Of a DNA stretch of 64,000 nt, positions 8,612-16,386 are shown piece after piece. Position 1 is the first letter of the stretch; each line of letters starts with the position of its first letter. This stretch comes from JAXLSZ01 sp046330315. GTDB taxonomy: Bacteria; Actinomycetota; Thermoleophilia; Solirubrobacterales; 70-9. The DNA lies in assembly GCA_046330315.1 (NCBI GenBank), contig JAXLSZ010000012.1, forward strand, positions 1-64,000, in the 5' to 3' direction. The notes below the pieces were generated by a model. That model saw only the letters and a list, made by a program, of their open reading frames with translations, had not been told where the DNA came from and made no database searches. Made by a program: the position numbers and the translations under genes.

Positions 8612-9663
8612 GTCCCGACCGGAGCCAGACCGCGGATCGCCCGCCTGCCGCCCCGAGGGGCCGCCGGCTCGCCCTCAGCATCGCCCTCGCGGTCGGCGCG
8701 ATCGTCAGCCTCTACGTCCTCGTGCCGGCGATCGCCGGCCTCGGGGACACCTGGGAGCGACTGGGCCGAGGCGACCCGCTTTGGCTGACCGCCGCGCTCG
8801 GGCTCGAGATCATCTCCTTCGCGGCCTACGCGGCGCTGTTCCGGACCGCCTTCGACTCCCCCGACCTGCGGATCGGCTGGGGAGGCAGCGCGAGGATCAC
8901 GCTGGCGGGCGTGGCCGCAACGCGCCTGCTCGCGATGGCCGGGGTCGGCGGGATAGTGCTGACGGTCTGGGCGCTGCGCAGGCTGGGAATGGCCGGGGGC
9001 GAGGTGACCCGGCGGCTCGCGACCTTCCTGATCCTCCTCTACGCGGTCTACATGGCGGCCCTGGTGGTGGGCGGCGTGGGCCTCCGCAGCGGCCTGCTGG
9101 CCGGCCCCGCGCCATTCGCCCTCACGGTCCTGCCGGCGGTCTTCGGCGCCCTGGTGATCGCCGCCGCCCTGGTGATCGCAGCCGTCTCCGGCGACCTCGA
9201 CCAGGCGCTCGCCCGGGTCTCGGCGGCCCGGGGGCGGGGGGCCCGCTGGGCGGCGGCGCTCGCCACGGCCCCGGCGACCCTCTCTTCGGGAGTGAAGGGG
9301 GCTCTGGGCCTGCTGCGCACCCGCGATCCGGGGCTGCTGGGGGCTGTGGGCTGGTGGGCGTTCGACGTCGGCGTGCTCTGGGCCTGCCTGCGCGCCTTCG
9401 GGGGCGAGGCGACGATCGCGGTCGTCGTCATGGCCTACTTCGTCGGCATGCTGGCGAACGTCCTCCCGGTTCCCGGCGGCATCGGCGCCGTGGACGGCGG
9501 CATGGTCGGAGCGCTGATCGGATTCGGCGTCAGCGGCGGCCTCGCCCTGGTGGCCGTGCTCAGCTACCGGGCCTTCTCGTTCTGGATACCCACGGTCCCC
9601 GGGGCGGTCGCCTACGCGCAGCTCCTGCGCGAGCCGCCGGCGAACGACGGAGCCCAGCGCTGA
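8608..9663 (+). CDS. Flippase-like integral membrane protein (LPG synthase TM/UPF0104 family)
   Basis: A polytopic membrane protein with about eight hydrophobic segments. The family signature region VVMAYFVGMLANVLPVPGGIGAVDGGMVGALIGFGV is clear, followed by SYRAFSFWIPTVPG. Such proteins are thought to translocate lipids. The first hydrophobic segment (LALSIALAVGAIVSLYVLV) begins upstream of the first ATG/GTG in frame (GTG 8722), so that codon is too late. The only start candidate that keeps it is a CTG at 8608 overlapping the Usp stop (CTGA). The start is inferred; the rest of the frame is secure. Confidence 0.8.
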   Translation: MSPDRSQTADRPPAAPRGRRLALSIALAVGAIVSLYVLVPAIAGLGDTWERLGRGDPLWLTAALGLEIISFAAYAALFRTAFDSPDLRIGWGGSARITLAGVAATRLLAMAGVGGIVLTVWALRRLGMAGGEVTRRLATFLILLYAVYMAALVVGGVGLRSGLLAGPAPFALTVLPAVFGALVIAAALVIAAVSGDLDQALARVSAARGRGARWAAALATAPATLSSGVKGALGLLRTRDPGLLGAVGWWAFDVGVLWACLRAFGGEATIAVVVMAYFVGMLANVLPVPGGIGAVDGGMVGALIGFGVSGGLALVAVLSYRAFSFWIPTVPGAVAYAQLLREPPANDGAQR

Positions 9664-9720
9664 CCCACCGGGGCCGCGTTCCCCTTGGCCCACGACGGTG
9701 CGGGTAGATCGCGGGCCGGC

Positions 9721-9846
9721 AGGGCGGGCCCATCGGGGCAGGGCGGGCCCTCGCGGGCTTCCAGGGCGGGCCCATCGGGGCAGGGCGGGCCCTCGCGGGC
9801 TTCCAGGGCGGGCCCATCGGGGCAGGGCGGGCCCTCGCGGGCTTCC
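9721..9846. repeat. 42-bp tandem repeat, three copies plus decayed copy
   Basis: Three exact 42-bp units begin at 9721, 9763 and 9805 (unit starts AGGGCGGGCCCATCGGGG), followed by a diverged partial copy. The array lies upstream of the radical SAM gene. An open frame runs through it (Arg/Gly-rich), but I do not think it is translated. No gene is seen in 9664-9937. Confidence 0.9.
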
Positions 9847-9937
9847 ACGGCGGGTCCATCGCGGGTCGGCAGCTCGGGACCCGCGGGCCGACAGGATGAA
9901 TCCATTGCGGGTCGCAAGGGTCGGATCGAACGCAACC

Positions 9938-11344
9938 ATGCAGACTGCAGACTCCCCACCGGCGAGCCACAGGCTCGGAGCGACCCGGTCGGCCTGCCCG
10001 CAGTGCCGGCGAGTACTCGACGCCGAAATCCTCCAGCGTGCCGGGCGGGTCGTGCTCTCTCGCGAGTGCCCCGAGCACGGCCGCTTCGAGGCGGTCGTCT
10101 ACGGGGACGCCAGGAGGTATCTGGAGATCCAGCGCTTCTCGAAGCCGGGCGCGGCGCCGCTGAGCCGGCAGACCGAATCGCAGCGCGGGTGCCCGCACGA
10201 CTGCGGGATCTGCCCACAGCACGCCCAGCACACCTGCCTCGGGATCATCGAGGTCAACACCGCCTGCAACCTCGACTGCCCGATCTGCTTCGCCGAGTCG
10301 GGGACCGGCCAGAACGGAAACGGATACGCGCTGGCGCTCGCGGAGGTGGAGTCGATGCTGGACGCCTTCGTCGCCGCCGAGGGCAGCCCCGAGGCGGTCC
10401 AGATCTCGGGAGGGGAGCCGTCCATCCACCCCCAGATCCTCGAGATGCTGGGTGCGGCCAGGCAGCGGGGCATCCCCCTGGTGATGCTGAACACCAACGG
10501 GATACGGCTCGCCCGCGACCCCCGCTTCGCCGCGGCGCTGGCCGAACTGGGGGTGCACGTGTACCTCCAGTTCGACGGACTCGAGGAGGCCACCCACACT
10601 GCGATCCGCGGCAGGCCGCTGCTCGACGAGAAGCTGCGCGCCCTCGAGCGCTGCTCGGAGGAGGGCGTGAGCGTCTCCCTGGCGACGGCCATCGAGCGCA
10701 ACCTCAACGATCACGAGGCCGGGCCGATCGTCCGGTTCGGCATCGAGCACCCGGCGGTCACCGGTGTCTTCTTCCAGCCGGTGACCCACTCCGGGCGATT
10801 CCTCGCGGCGAGTGACCCATTGGAAAAGCTGACCAACTCGGACGTGATCGAAGCGATCGCCGAGCAGCTTCCCGAGTGGTTTCGGCCCGACGACTTCGTC
10901 CCCGTCCCCTGCTGCTCGCCGACCTGCCGCTCGGCCACCTTCGCGCTCTGTGACGGGCGGGACGTGATCCCGCTGCCCCGGCTCGTCGACGTCGAGGACT
11001 ACCTCGACTACGTGACCAACCGGGCTGTGCCGGACTTCTCGGTGCGCGATGCGCTGGAGGGGCTGTGGTCGGCGAAGGCGGCCGGGGGAAGCGGCCCGGT
11101 CGCCGCGCGGCTCGAATGCGTCGCCTGCTCCACGGCGATCCCCGCCGAGCTACGGGAGGTGGCGGCCCGGGGCTTCATGATCGTGATCCAGGACTTCCAG
11201 GACCCCTACACGCTCGACGTCGAGAAGCTTCGCAAGTGCTGCGTCTCGGAGATCACGCCCGATGGCAGGCTCATCCCTTTCTGTGCCTACAACTCGTTCG
11301 GCTACCGGCAGCAGGTCAGGGAGTGGCGGTCGAGCCTGAGCTGA
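9938..11344 (+). CDS. Radical SAM protein, COG1964/Tes (MJ0619)-like
   Basis: About 468 residues from the ATG at 9938 (an upstream ATG at 9896 is possible; the still earlier frame is repeat sequence). The N-terminus has zinc-type cysteines (ACPQC, ECPEHG), then RGCPHDCGICPQH, and the canonical radical SAM CxxxCxxC in ACNLDCPICFAES. QISGGEPSIHP is the GGEP SAM-binding motif, and there are C-terminal cysteines (CCSPTC, CVACS, KCC). This architecture matches the COG1964 family that includes tetraether synthase (Tes), which joins lipid alkyl chains. Actual substrate is unproven. It overlaps the methyltransferase gene by 22 bases and heads an operon with DUF547. Confidence 0.85.
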   Translation: MQTADSPPASHRLGATRSACPQCRRVLDAEILQRAGRVVLSRECPEHGRFEAVVYGDARRYLEIQRFSKPGAAPLSRQTESQRGCPHDCGICPQHAQHTCLGIIEVNTACNLDCPICFAESGTGQNGNGYALALAEVESMLDAFVAAEGSPEAVQISGGEPSIHPQILEMLGAARQRGIPLVMLNTNGIRLARDPRFAAALAELGVHVYLQFDGLEEATHTAIRGRPLLDEKLRALERCSEEGVSVSLATAIERNLNDHEAGPIVRFGIEHPAVTGVFFQPVTHSGRFLAASDPLEKLTNSDVIEAIAEQLPEWFRPDDFVPVPCCSPTCRSATFALCDGRDVIPLPRLVDVEDYLDYVTNRAVPDFSVRDALEGLWSAKAAGGSGPVAARLECVACSTAIPAELREVAARGFMIVIQDFQDPYTLDVEKLRKCCVSEITPDGRLIPFCAYNSFGYRQQVREWRSSLS

Positions 11345-12111
11345 CCGCCGCCTGCGCGACCGCCTACGCCCACCCCGCGGTGCGGTGGCTGCTGGGCGGC
11401 GAGCTCCACCCCGGAGGAAGCGGGGCGACCCGCCGCGCCCTCGAGCTGATCTCGCTCGAGCCCGGCGAGACCCTCCTGGACGTGGCGTGCGGCGACGGCG
11501 CCTCGGCGATGCTCGCGGCCCGGGAGTTCGGCTGCCTCGCCGCCGGGCTCGAGTGCGCACCCGGGGCGGTGGCGGAGGCCCAGAGCGCGGCCGAGTCGGT
11601 GGGGCTCGGCGACCGCGCCGCGTTCATCCACGGCGATGCCCATGCACTCCCCTTCGGGGAGGGCTCCTTCGACGCGGTGCTGTGCGAGTGCGCGCTATCC
11701 ACCTTCCCCGATCCCGCGGCCGCCCTCGCCGAGATCCACCGGGTGCTGCGGCCGGGCGGCCGGGTGGCGATCAGCGACGTCACCACCGATCCGGGACGGC
11801 TTCCCGCCGCCCTGCTGGGCGCCCTCGGAGGGGTGGCCTGCGTGGCCGGAGCGCGTTCGGCGGCGGGGTATGAGCTGCTGCTCGGCGAGTCCGGCTTCGA
11901 GCCGATCGCGACCGAGCGGCGGGACGACGACGCGGCGGCGATGGCCGCCCGGGCGATCGACCGGCTGCGGGGCGCCCGCCTGCTGGGCTTCGGCGACCTC
12001 AGCGTCGCCGGGTTCGACCTCGACGACGCCCTCGAGCTGGGGAAGCTGGCGCAGCGCGCGATCGACGACGGGGCGCTCGGCTACGCGATCCTGGCGGGGA
12101 GGCGCCGGTGA
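11323..12111 (+). CDS. Class I SAM-dependent methyltransferase
   Basis: About 262 residues from a GTG at 11323. Rossmann methyltransferase motifs are clear: LLDVACGDGASAMLAA (motif I), AAGLECAPGAVAEA (acidic end of beta2), HGDAHALPFGEGSFDAVLCECALSTFPD (motifs II/III) and LRPGGRVAISDV, as in ubiE/Methyltransf_11 enzymes. Arsenite methyltransferase-like cysteines are not obvious. It starts inside the radical SAM gene and overlaps DUF547 by four bases, so the three products are probably made together. The methyl acceptor is unknown. Confidence 0.85.
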   Translation: MAVEPELTAACATAYAHPAVRWLLGGELHPGGSGATRRALELISLEPGETLLDVACGDGASAMLAAREFGCLAAGLECAPGAVAEAQSAAESVGLGDRAAFIHGDAHALPFGEGSFDAVLCECALSTFPDPAAALAEIHRVLRPGGRVAISDVTTDPGRLPAALLGALGGVACVAGARSAAGYELLLGESGFEPIATERRDDDAAAMAARAIDRLRGARLLGFGDLSVAGFDLDDALELGKLAQRAIDDGALGYAILAGRRR

Positions 12112-12860
12112 GCCGGGTCGCGATCCTCAACCGGCCCGGCGCCGAGCCCTCGCTCGGCGCGGTCGAGCTCTCCCGCCGGCTGCTCGGCGAAGCACGCTCC
12201 GTTTCACGGCCCGAGGAGTGCGCTCGACTGACCCGCCTCGCCGGGCAGCTCTCCGGGGTCGACCCGACCGGAATCGAGGGCGACGCCGAGCGGATCGCCT
12301 TCTGGCTGAACCTCTACAACGCCCTCCTGCTCCACGGTCTCTGCCTGAGGCCGGTCCGGGGAAGCATGCTGCGCCACCTGCGGCTGTTCGGGCGTCTCGC
12401 CTACGAGGTGGGCGGCAGCGTCTGCACGCCCAACGTCATCGAGCACGGCGTCCTGCGCCGGAACAGCCGACCGCCGCTTCACCTGCGGCGAGCCCTGCGC
12501 GCTTCCGATCCAAGGGCGGCGAGCTCTCCGGCGCGCCTCGACCCCCGCATCCACTTCGCGCTCAACTGCGGCGCCCGCTCGTGCCCCCCGATCCGCGCCT
12601 ACGACCCGGCGGCGCTCGACGAGCAGCTCGAGACCGCGACCTCCGCCTACTTTGCGGGGGAGGCGCGGGTCGATCGCGAGCGCTGCCGGGCCGTGCTCCC
12701 GCGGCTGATGCGCATCTACGCGAGCGACTTCGGGTCTCGCACCCGGCAGGTCGGGTTCGCGGCCCGCTACCTCCCCGAGCTCGAGGAGTGCCGCGGGCGG
12801 ATCATGGTCCGCTACGGGCGCTTCGACTGGACCGCCGTGCCGGCTTCGCCGCTGCCCTAG
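12108..12860 (+). CDS. DUF547 domain protein
   Basis: 250 residues from a GTG that overlaps the methyltransferase stop (GTGA). The DUF547 signature is present: IAFWLNLYNALLLHGL, VCTPNVIEHGVLR and DPRIHFALNCGARSCPPIRAYDPAALDEQLE with the conserved RxHFALNC...SCP. The family has no settled biochemical role; His/Cys in this motif suggest a catalytic centre. Its place as third gene of the radical SAM operon suggests a shared pathway. Confidence 0.85.
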   Translation: MSRVAILNRPGAEPSLGAVELSRRLLGEARSVSRPEECARLTRLAGQLSGVDPTGIEGDAERIAFWLNLYNALLLHGLCLRPVRGSMLRHLRLFGRLAYEVGGSVCTPNVIEHGVLRRNSRPPLHLRRALRASDPRAASSPARLDPRIHFALNCGARSCPPIRAYDPAALDEQLETATSAYFAGEARVDRERCRAVLPRLMRIYASDFGSRTRQVGFAARYLPELEECRGRIMVRYGRFDWTAVPASPLP

Positions 12861-12861
12861 C

Positions 12862-13020
12862 GGCACCTTCCGCGACGCGCAGACGGGCTCGCTGTGGAAC
12901 ATCAGCGGGCGGTCCACCGCCGGCCCGCTCGCCGGCGCGAACCTTCGCCAGCTGCCGAGCGACGACCAGTTCTGGTTCGCGCTGGCGGCCTTCTTCCCCC
13001 GGGTCGAGATCAGGCGCTGA
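12862..13020 (+). pseudogene. DUF3179 C-terminal fragment
   Basis: In the frame ending with TGA at 13018-13020, the translation GTFRDAQTGSLWNISGR...STAGPLAG and QFWFALAAFFP resembles the C-terminal end of DUF3179 proteins. No start codon or upstream DUF3179 sequence exists; the frame runs back into DUF547 in a different phase. It looks like the remnant of a deleted gene joined to the DUF547 3' end. Confidence 0.5.
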
Positions 13021-13031
13021 CGGCAGGCGGT

Positions 13032-13310
13032 CTACTTGCCGTGCTCCGCCCGCGCCCGCTTCCCGGCCAGCAGCCCGAGATTCGAGACGACGAACGGCAC
13101 GAGGTAGTTGAGCCCGGCCCTGATCCAGGTGCCGGTCGTTGCGCCGCCGCCGAGGATCACGTCGGCCTGGTTGACGATCGTCAGGACGGTGCCGACCACG
13201 AGGGCGATGCGGGTCGTCCGGCGCAGGTGCTCGCGGCGCAGGCAGACCCCAAGGGCCTCTCCCAGCGCCCGCTCGGCGCTCCTCCCGCGGGCGCCGGCGA
13301 GCGTGAACCG
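13032..13310 (-). CDS. nrtS: NrtS-like nitrate/nitrite transporter (small membrane protein)
   Basis: About 90 residues. The sequence RRTTRIALVVGTVLTIVNQADVILGG followed by AGLNYLVPFVVSNLGLLAG shows two membrane segments with the NQ-D and N-YLVP-VS motifs of the NrtS family (small nitrate/nitrite transporters). The start is unresolved: no in-frame ATG or GTG lies near the expected N-terminus, and the open frame runs on to 13619 as arginine/proline-rich sequence that is not convincing. I give the boundary as the first residue of the plausible N-terminal helix. Neighbours give no clear nitrate context. Confidence 0.55.
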   Translation of the reverse strand, partial: RFTLAGARGRSAERALGEALGVCLRREHLRRTTRIALVVGTVLTIVNQADVILGGGATTGTWIRAGLNYLVPFVVSNLGLLAGKRARAEHGK

Positions 13311-13340
13311 TTTCGGCGGCGCGGGGGTCGAACCTGCACC

Positions 13341-13442
13341 ATGGCCCGAGTGCTCGAGACCACCGCGCTGCGACTGCTGATCAGCGCAGGCTTCCTCGGC
13401 GCCTCGCTGCTCGTCTTCGAGCGGTTCTGCCTGAGCTGCTGA
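13341..13442 (+). CDS. Possible 33-residue membrane miniprotein
   Basis: An ATG at 13341 opens a 33-codon frame with one hydrophobic stretch (LRLLISAGFLGASLLVF) and a Cys-rich tail (FCLSC). It lies opposite the doubtful N-terminal extension of the NrtS-like gene. There is no good ribosome binding site, so this is only a candidate. Confidence 0.25.
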   Translation: MARVLETTALRLLISAGFLGASLLVFERFCLSC

Positions 13443-13467
13443 TGCCGGGAAGGGCAGCGCAACCACC

Positions 13468-14325
13468 TCAACCGAAGCGGCGGCGGATCGCGTCGGCGAC
13501 GGCGCCGGACGCATCCTCCTGGAAGTAGTGCCTCGCCTCCGGAAGCCTGACCAGGCGGGCGTCCTCGAACGCGGCCTGCACCCGTGGAAGGACCCGCCTC
13601 GCGGGGAAGGCGAGGTCACGCATCGGCCAGGTGATCAGCACCGGCTTCGAGCCCAACCTGCTCCTGACCTCGCTTGCGAGGCGGTCCAGCCAGGGAGCGG
13701 CGGCACGGATCTGGCGCGGGAACTCGGCAACCCCCACCCTGGCGTCGGGAGTGGGCTGAACCGCCCGGTAGTGCTCCATCTCGGAGGCGCTGAGCTCGCG
13801 GACGACGCCGAAGGGGATGATCCGCTCGACGAAGAGGTTCCGCCTGCGAATCGCCCACTGAAGCGGCGGACTCGACATCGCCGCGCTGAACGCGCGGAAG
13901 GCGCGGTCGGGAGCCCAGAACCATGTGTTTCCGAGGACCAGCCCGGCGACCCGGTCGGGCCGGGCGGCGGCGACCGAGGTGCCGATCGGGCCACCCCAGT
14001 CGTGCCCCATCACGATCGCATCGCCGAGGCCGAGCTCCTCGACCAGCTCGCCCACCACCGCGGCGTGCTCGGGGGGCGTGTAGCGGTAGGCCGGCGGGCG
14101 CTCGGAGAGACCGAAGCCCGGGTAGTCGACGGCCACGCACCGGAAGTCGTCGCGGAGCTCAGCGATCAGGTGCCGGTAGAGGAACGCCCAGGTCGGGTTT
14201 CCGTGCAGGACCACGAGGGGGCGCCCGCTTCCCTCGTCGACGTAGTGGACTCGCCCCGCGGAGCTCCCGAACCAGCGCGACTCGAACGGGAACAGCGTCG
14301 GGGATGGCGTGAAGTCTGGAACCAC
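13468..14325 (-). CDS. Haloalkane dehalogenase-like alpha/beta hydrolase
   Basis: 285 residues from a GTG at 14325 with AGAGG upstream. Key elements follow the haloalkane dehalogenase pattern: oxyanion segment VLHGNPTWAFLYRHL, nucleophile elbow VMGHDWGGP (Asp nucleophile followed by the halide-binding Trp), the cap segment NTWFWAPDR, an acid near WPMRDLAFP, and the catalytic His in EARHYFQEDA. An Asp nucleophile fits halide or epoxide hydrolysis rather than an esterase. Specific substrate unknown. Divergently transcribed from the anti-sigma-like gene at 14412 across 86 bases. Confidence 0.85.
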   Translation of the reverse strand: MVPDFTPSPTLFPFESRWFGSSAGRVHYVDEGSGRPLVVLHGNPTWAFLYRHLIAELRDDFRCVAVDYPGFGLSERPPAYRYTPPEHAAVVGELVEELGLGDAIVMGHDWGGPIGTSVAAARPDRVAGLVLGNTWFWAPDRAFRAFSAAMSSPPLQWAIRRRNLFVERIIPFGVVRELSASEMEHYRAVQPTPDARVGVAEFPRQIRAAAPWLDRLASEVRSRLGSKPVLITWPMRDLAFPARRVLPRVQAAFEDARLVRLPEARHYFQEDASGAVADAIRRRFG

Positions 14326-14411
14326 CGGAGAGATCCTCTCCCCTTTGACCGGCGTTTCGCGAGAGCGATTCTCGAGCGGAGCCGACCCAACGCGGCCGGG
14401 TCGGCGGGTCG

Positions 14412-14690
14412 ATGAGGATCTCGGGCTGGCGCCGGATGAACGCGGCTCGCGACCATCGCTGGGCCCGCCCGCGGATGTCCGCATACCTCGAGGGCGAGCT
14501 TGCCCCCCGCCAGCACCGGCGCCTCGCCCAGCACCTGTCCCTCTGCCCGGACTGCTGGCGGGCGCTGCGCACCCTGGACGCGCTGCTGCGGGTCCTGCCA
14601 ACGCTCCGGGTTCCGCCCCGGAGCACCGTCGAAGTCGTCCGGAGGACAGCCGCCCAGGCCAGGGCCCGCGTCGGTGAGTGGGATGGCTGA
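14412..14690 (+). CDS. Zinc-finger anti-sigma-like protein (zf-HC2), first copy
   Basis: 92 residues. MSAYLEGELAPRQHRRLAQHLSLCPDCWRAL carries the HxxxCxxC zinc motif of ZAS/zf-HC2 anti-sigma domains, preceded by the characteristic L-GEL segment. There is no membrane helix, so it would be a soluble sensor. The gene overlaps the ECF sigma gene by eight bases, and a related copy follows the sigma gene. Confidence 0.8.
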   Translation: MRISGWRRMNAARDHRWARPRMSAYLEGELAPRQHRRLAQHLSLCPDCWRALRTLDALLRVLPTLRVPPRSTVEVVRRTAAQARARVGEWDG

Positions 14691-15342
14691 CGCGCAGCCC
14701 CCCGCCGCGCCTGAGGTGACCCGGAGCCGCTCCGGAAAGCCGGCAGGTGCAAGGCTTGGCGAGATGCCCCCGACCACCGCCGGCTCCGAGGCAGTGCTGG
14801 TCAAGCAGGCGCGGGAGGGCGACCGGCTCGCCTTCGAGAAGCTGGTGCGCCTTCACGCCGACCGCGTCTACGCGGTGGCGCTGCGCTTCCTCGGCGATCC
14901 CGCCGATGCCGAGGAGGTGACCCAGGAGACCTTCCTGCGAGCCTGGCGGGGCATCGGCCGCTTCGAGGCCCGCTCGCAGTTCTTCACCTGGCTCTACCGG
15001 ATCGCCCTGAACGAGGCCAAGCGCCTGGCCGCCAGGCGACCTCCCGCCGGCCGGGTGCGCTCCCTGGAGGACGAGCCGATCCCGGATGCCCCCGACTGGA
15101 GCGATGCCCCGGAGGTGGGGGCCGGCCAGGCGGAGATCCGCTCCGTGCTGGAGGGGGCGATCCGCGAGCTCCCGATCGAGTACCGGGCGACGATCATCCT
15201 GCGCGACGTCGAGGGGCTCTCGACGGCGGAGGCGGCGAGCGCGATGGAGCTCGGCGAGGCGGCTTTCAAGAGCCGGCTGCACCGGGCCAGGCTCGCGGTC
15301 CGCCGTAGCCTGGACCAGTACTTCATGGAGGAAGAGGCGTGA
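14683..15342 (+). CDS. ECF RNA polymerase sigma factor
   Basis: About 219 residues from the ATG at 14683 (an ATG at 14764 is the alternative). Region 2 is seen in LAFEKLVRLHADRVYAVALRFLGDPADAEEVTQETFLRAWR and FFTWLYRIALNEAKR. Region 4 is IRELPIEYRATIILRDVEGLSTAEAASAMELGEAAFKSRLHRAR, the HTH that reads the -35 element. It is RpoE-like. It lies between two HxxxCxxC anti-sigma-like genes, overlapping both, so its activity is probably controlled by zinc/thiol state; which of the two binds it cannot be told. Confidence 0.92.
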   Translation: MADAQPPAAPEVTRSRSGKPAGARLGEMPPTTAGSEAVLVKQAREGDRLAFEKLVRLHADRVYAVALRFLGDPADAEEVTQETFLRAWRGIGRFEARSQFFTWLYRIALNEAKRLAARRPPAGRVRSLEDEPIPDAPDWSDAPEVGAGQAEIRSVLEGAIRELPIEYRATIILRDVEGLSTAEAASAMELGEAAFKSRLHRARLAVRRSLDQYFMEEEA

Positions 15343-15608
15343 TTCGGCGGCTGTTCGGGCAGATGCGCTACATGCGCGAGCACCGCTGGACCCACTCCCA
15401 CCTCTCGGAGTACCTCGACGCGGAGCTCGACGCGCCCGGGAGGGCCCGGGTCGAGGAGCACGTCGGCATCTGCCCCCATTGCCACCGGGTCCTCGCGACG
15501 CTGAGGCGGACCCTCGCGGGCCTGCGCGCGCTGCCGGCTGCGGCCGACCCGGGGCCGGAGGTCGCGGACGGCGTGATCGAGCGCCTGCGCGGCGAGGGCC
15601 GAAGCTGA
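15339..15608 (+). CDS. Zinc-finger anti-sigma factor (zf-HC2), second copy
   Basis: 89 residues from a GTG overlapping the sigma stop (GTGA). HLSEYLDAELDAPGRARVEEHVGICPHCHRVL gives the ZAS motif (HxxxCxxC), and the preceding HRWTHSHLSEYLD resembles HRWARPRMSAYLE of the gene at 14412. No transmembrane helix. This position, immediately after the sigma gene, is the usual one for the cognate anti-sigma factor. Confidence 0.85.
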   Translation: MIRRLFGQMRYMREHRWTHSHLSEYLDAELDAPGRARVEEHVGICPHCHRVLATLRRTLAGLRALPAAADPGPEVADGVIERLRGEGRS

Positions 15609-16216
15609 CCGACTGGGACCGGCTCGCCCGCCTCTACGATCGCCAGCTGGCGCTGGAGCGTCCCGCCCTGCGGACGCTGCTGGAGATGCTGGACCCCGGC
15701 GAGGACGAGCGCCTGCTCGACATCGGCACCGGAACCGCGGCCCTGCTCCGCGAGCTCGCCCGGCGCCGGGACCGGCCGGCTCGGGCGGTCGGCCTCGATC
15801 GCTCGCCGGCGATGCTGGCCCGGGCCGGGCCGATCCCGGCGGGATGGGAGCTGCTGCGCGGCGACGCGCGCCGGCTTCCCTTCGAATCCGGGAGCTTCGA
15901 CGTGGCCACCGCCTCATACCTCCTGCACGTCGTCACCGCCGATGCCCGGGCCGCAATCCTCGGCGAGATCCACCGGGTCCTCGGGGCCGGGGGCCGGGTC
16001 GGCATGATCACGGTCGCCCCTCCGCGATCCCGCGTGGGCCTTGCTCTCTCCCGGCCGGTTCGGGCGGCGGCGGCGCGCTCCGATGGGGCCCTTGCCGGCC
16101 TTCGCCCGCTCGACCCGGGCCCGCTGCTTCGGGAAGCGGGCTTCGCGGCAACCGGCCGCCGCCGCGTCCTCCGGGGCTACCCGTCGCTCTGCGTCACCGC
16201 GCTCAGACCTCGCTGA
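15605..16216 (+). CDS. SAM-dependent methyltransferase (ubiE/Methyltransf_11 type)
   Basis: About 203 residues. Motif I is LLDIGTGTAALLREL, motif II LLRGDARRLPFESGSFDVATASYLLHV, then ILGEIHRVLGAGGRVGMITV. The C-terminus ends in LREAGFAATGRRRVLRGYPSLCVTAL. The coding frame has no ATG, GTG or TTG near the expected N-terminus; a CTG at 15605 overlaps the anti-sigma stop as CTGA and has GAGGG upstream. I infer CTG initiation by coupling. It is the last gene of the sigma operon; the acceptor is unknown. Confidence 0.8.
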   Translation: MTDWDRLARLYDRQLALERPALRTLLEMLDPGEDERLLDIGTGTAALLRELARRRDRPARAVGLDRSPAMLARAGPIPAGWELLRGDARRLPFESGSFDVATASYLLHVVTADARAAILGEIHRVLGAGGRVGMITVAPPRSRVGLALSRPVRAAAARSDGALAGLRPLDPGPLLREAGFAATGRRRVLRGYPSLCVTALRPR

Positions 16217-16386
16217 AGAAGTCGACCTGACCGTCCCGGTCGCGGGCTGTGCCGGCCGCCACGAGGGCGCGGCGGGCACCGCGGAGATGGGGTCGCCCGA
16301 CCCATCGCGGACGAAGCTCACCTTCGATCTGACCAGGTGAGACGCGTGGGCCTCCGGGGCCGGCGGGCTCCGGCGGCCCCCCGGGA

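Noticed and set aside
9721..9846. Possible CRISPR array
   Set aside because: Units are contiguous with no unique spacers; it is a simple tandem repeat. No cas genes are in the window.
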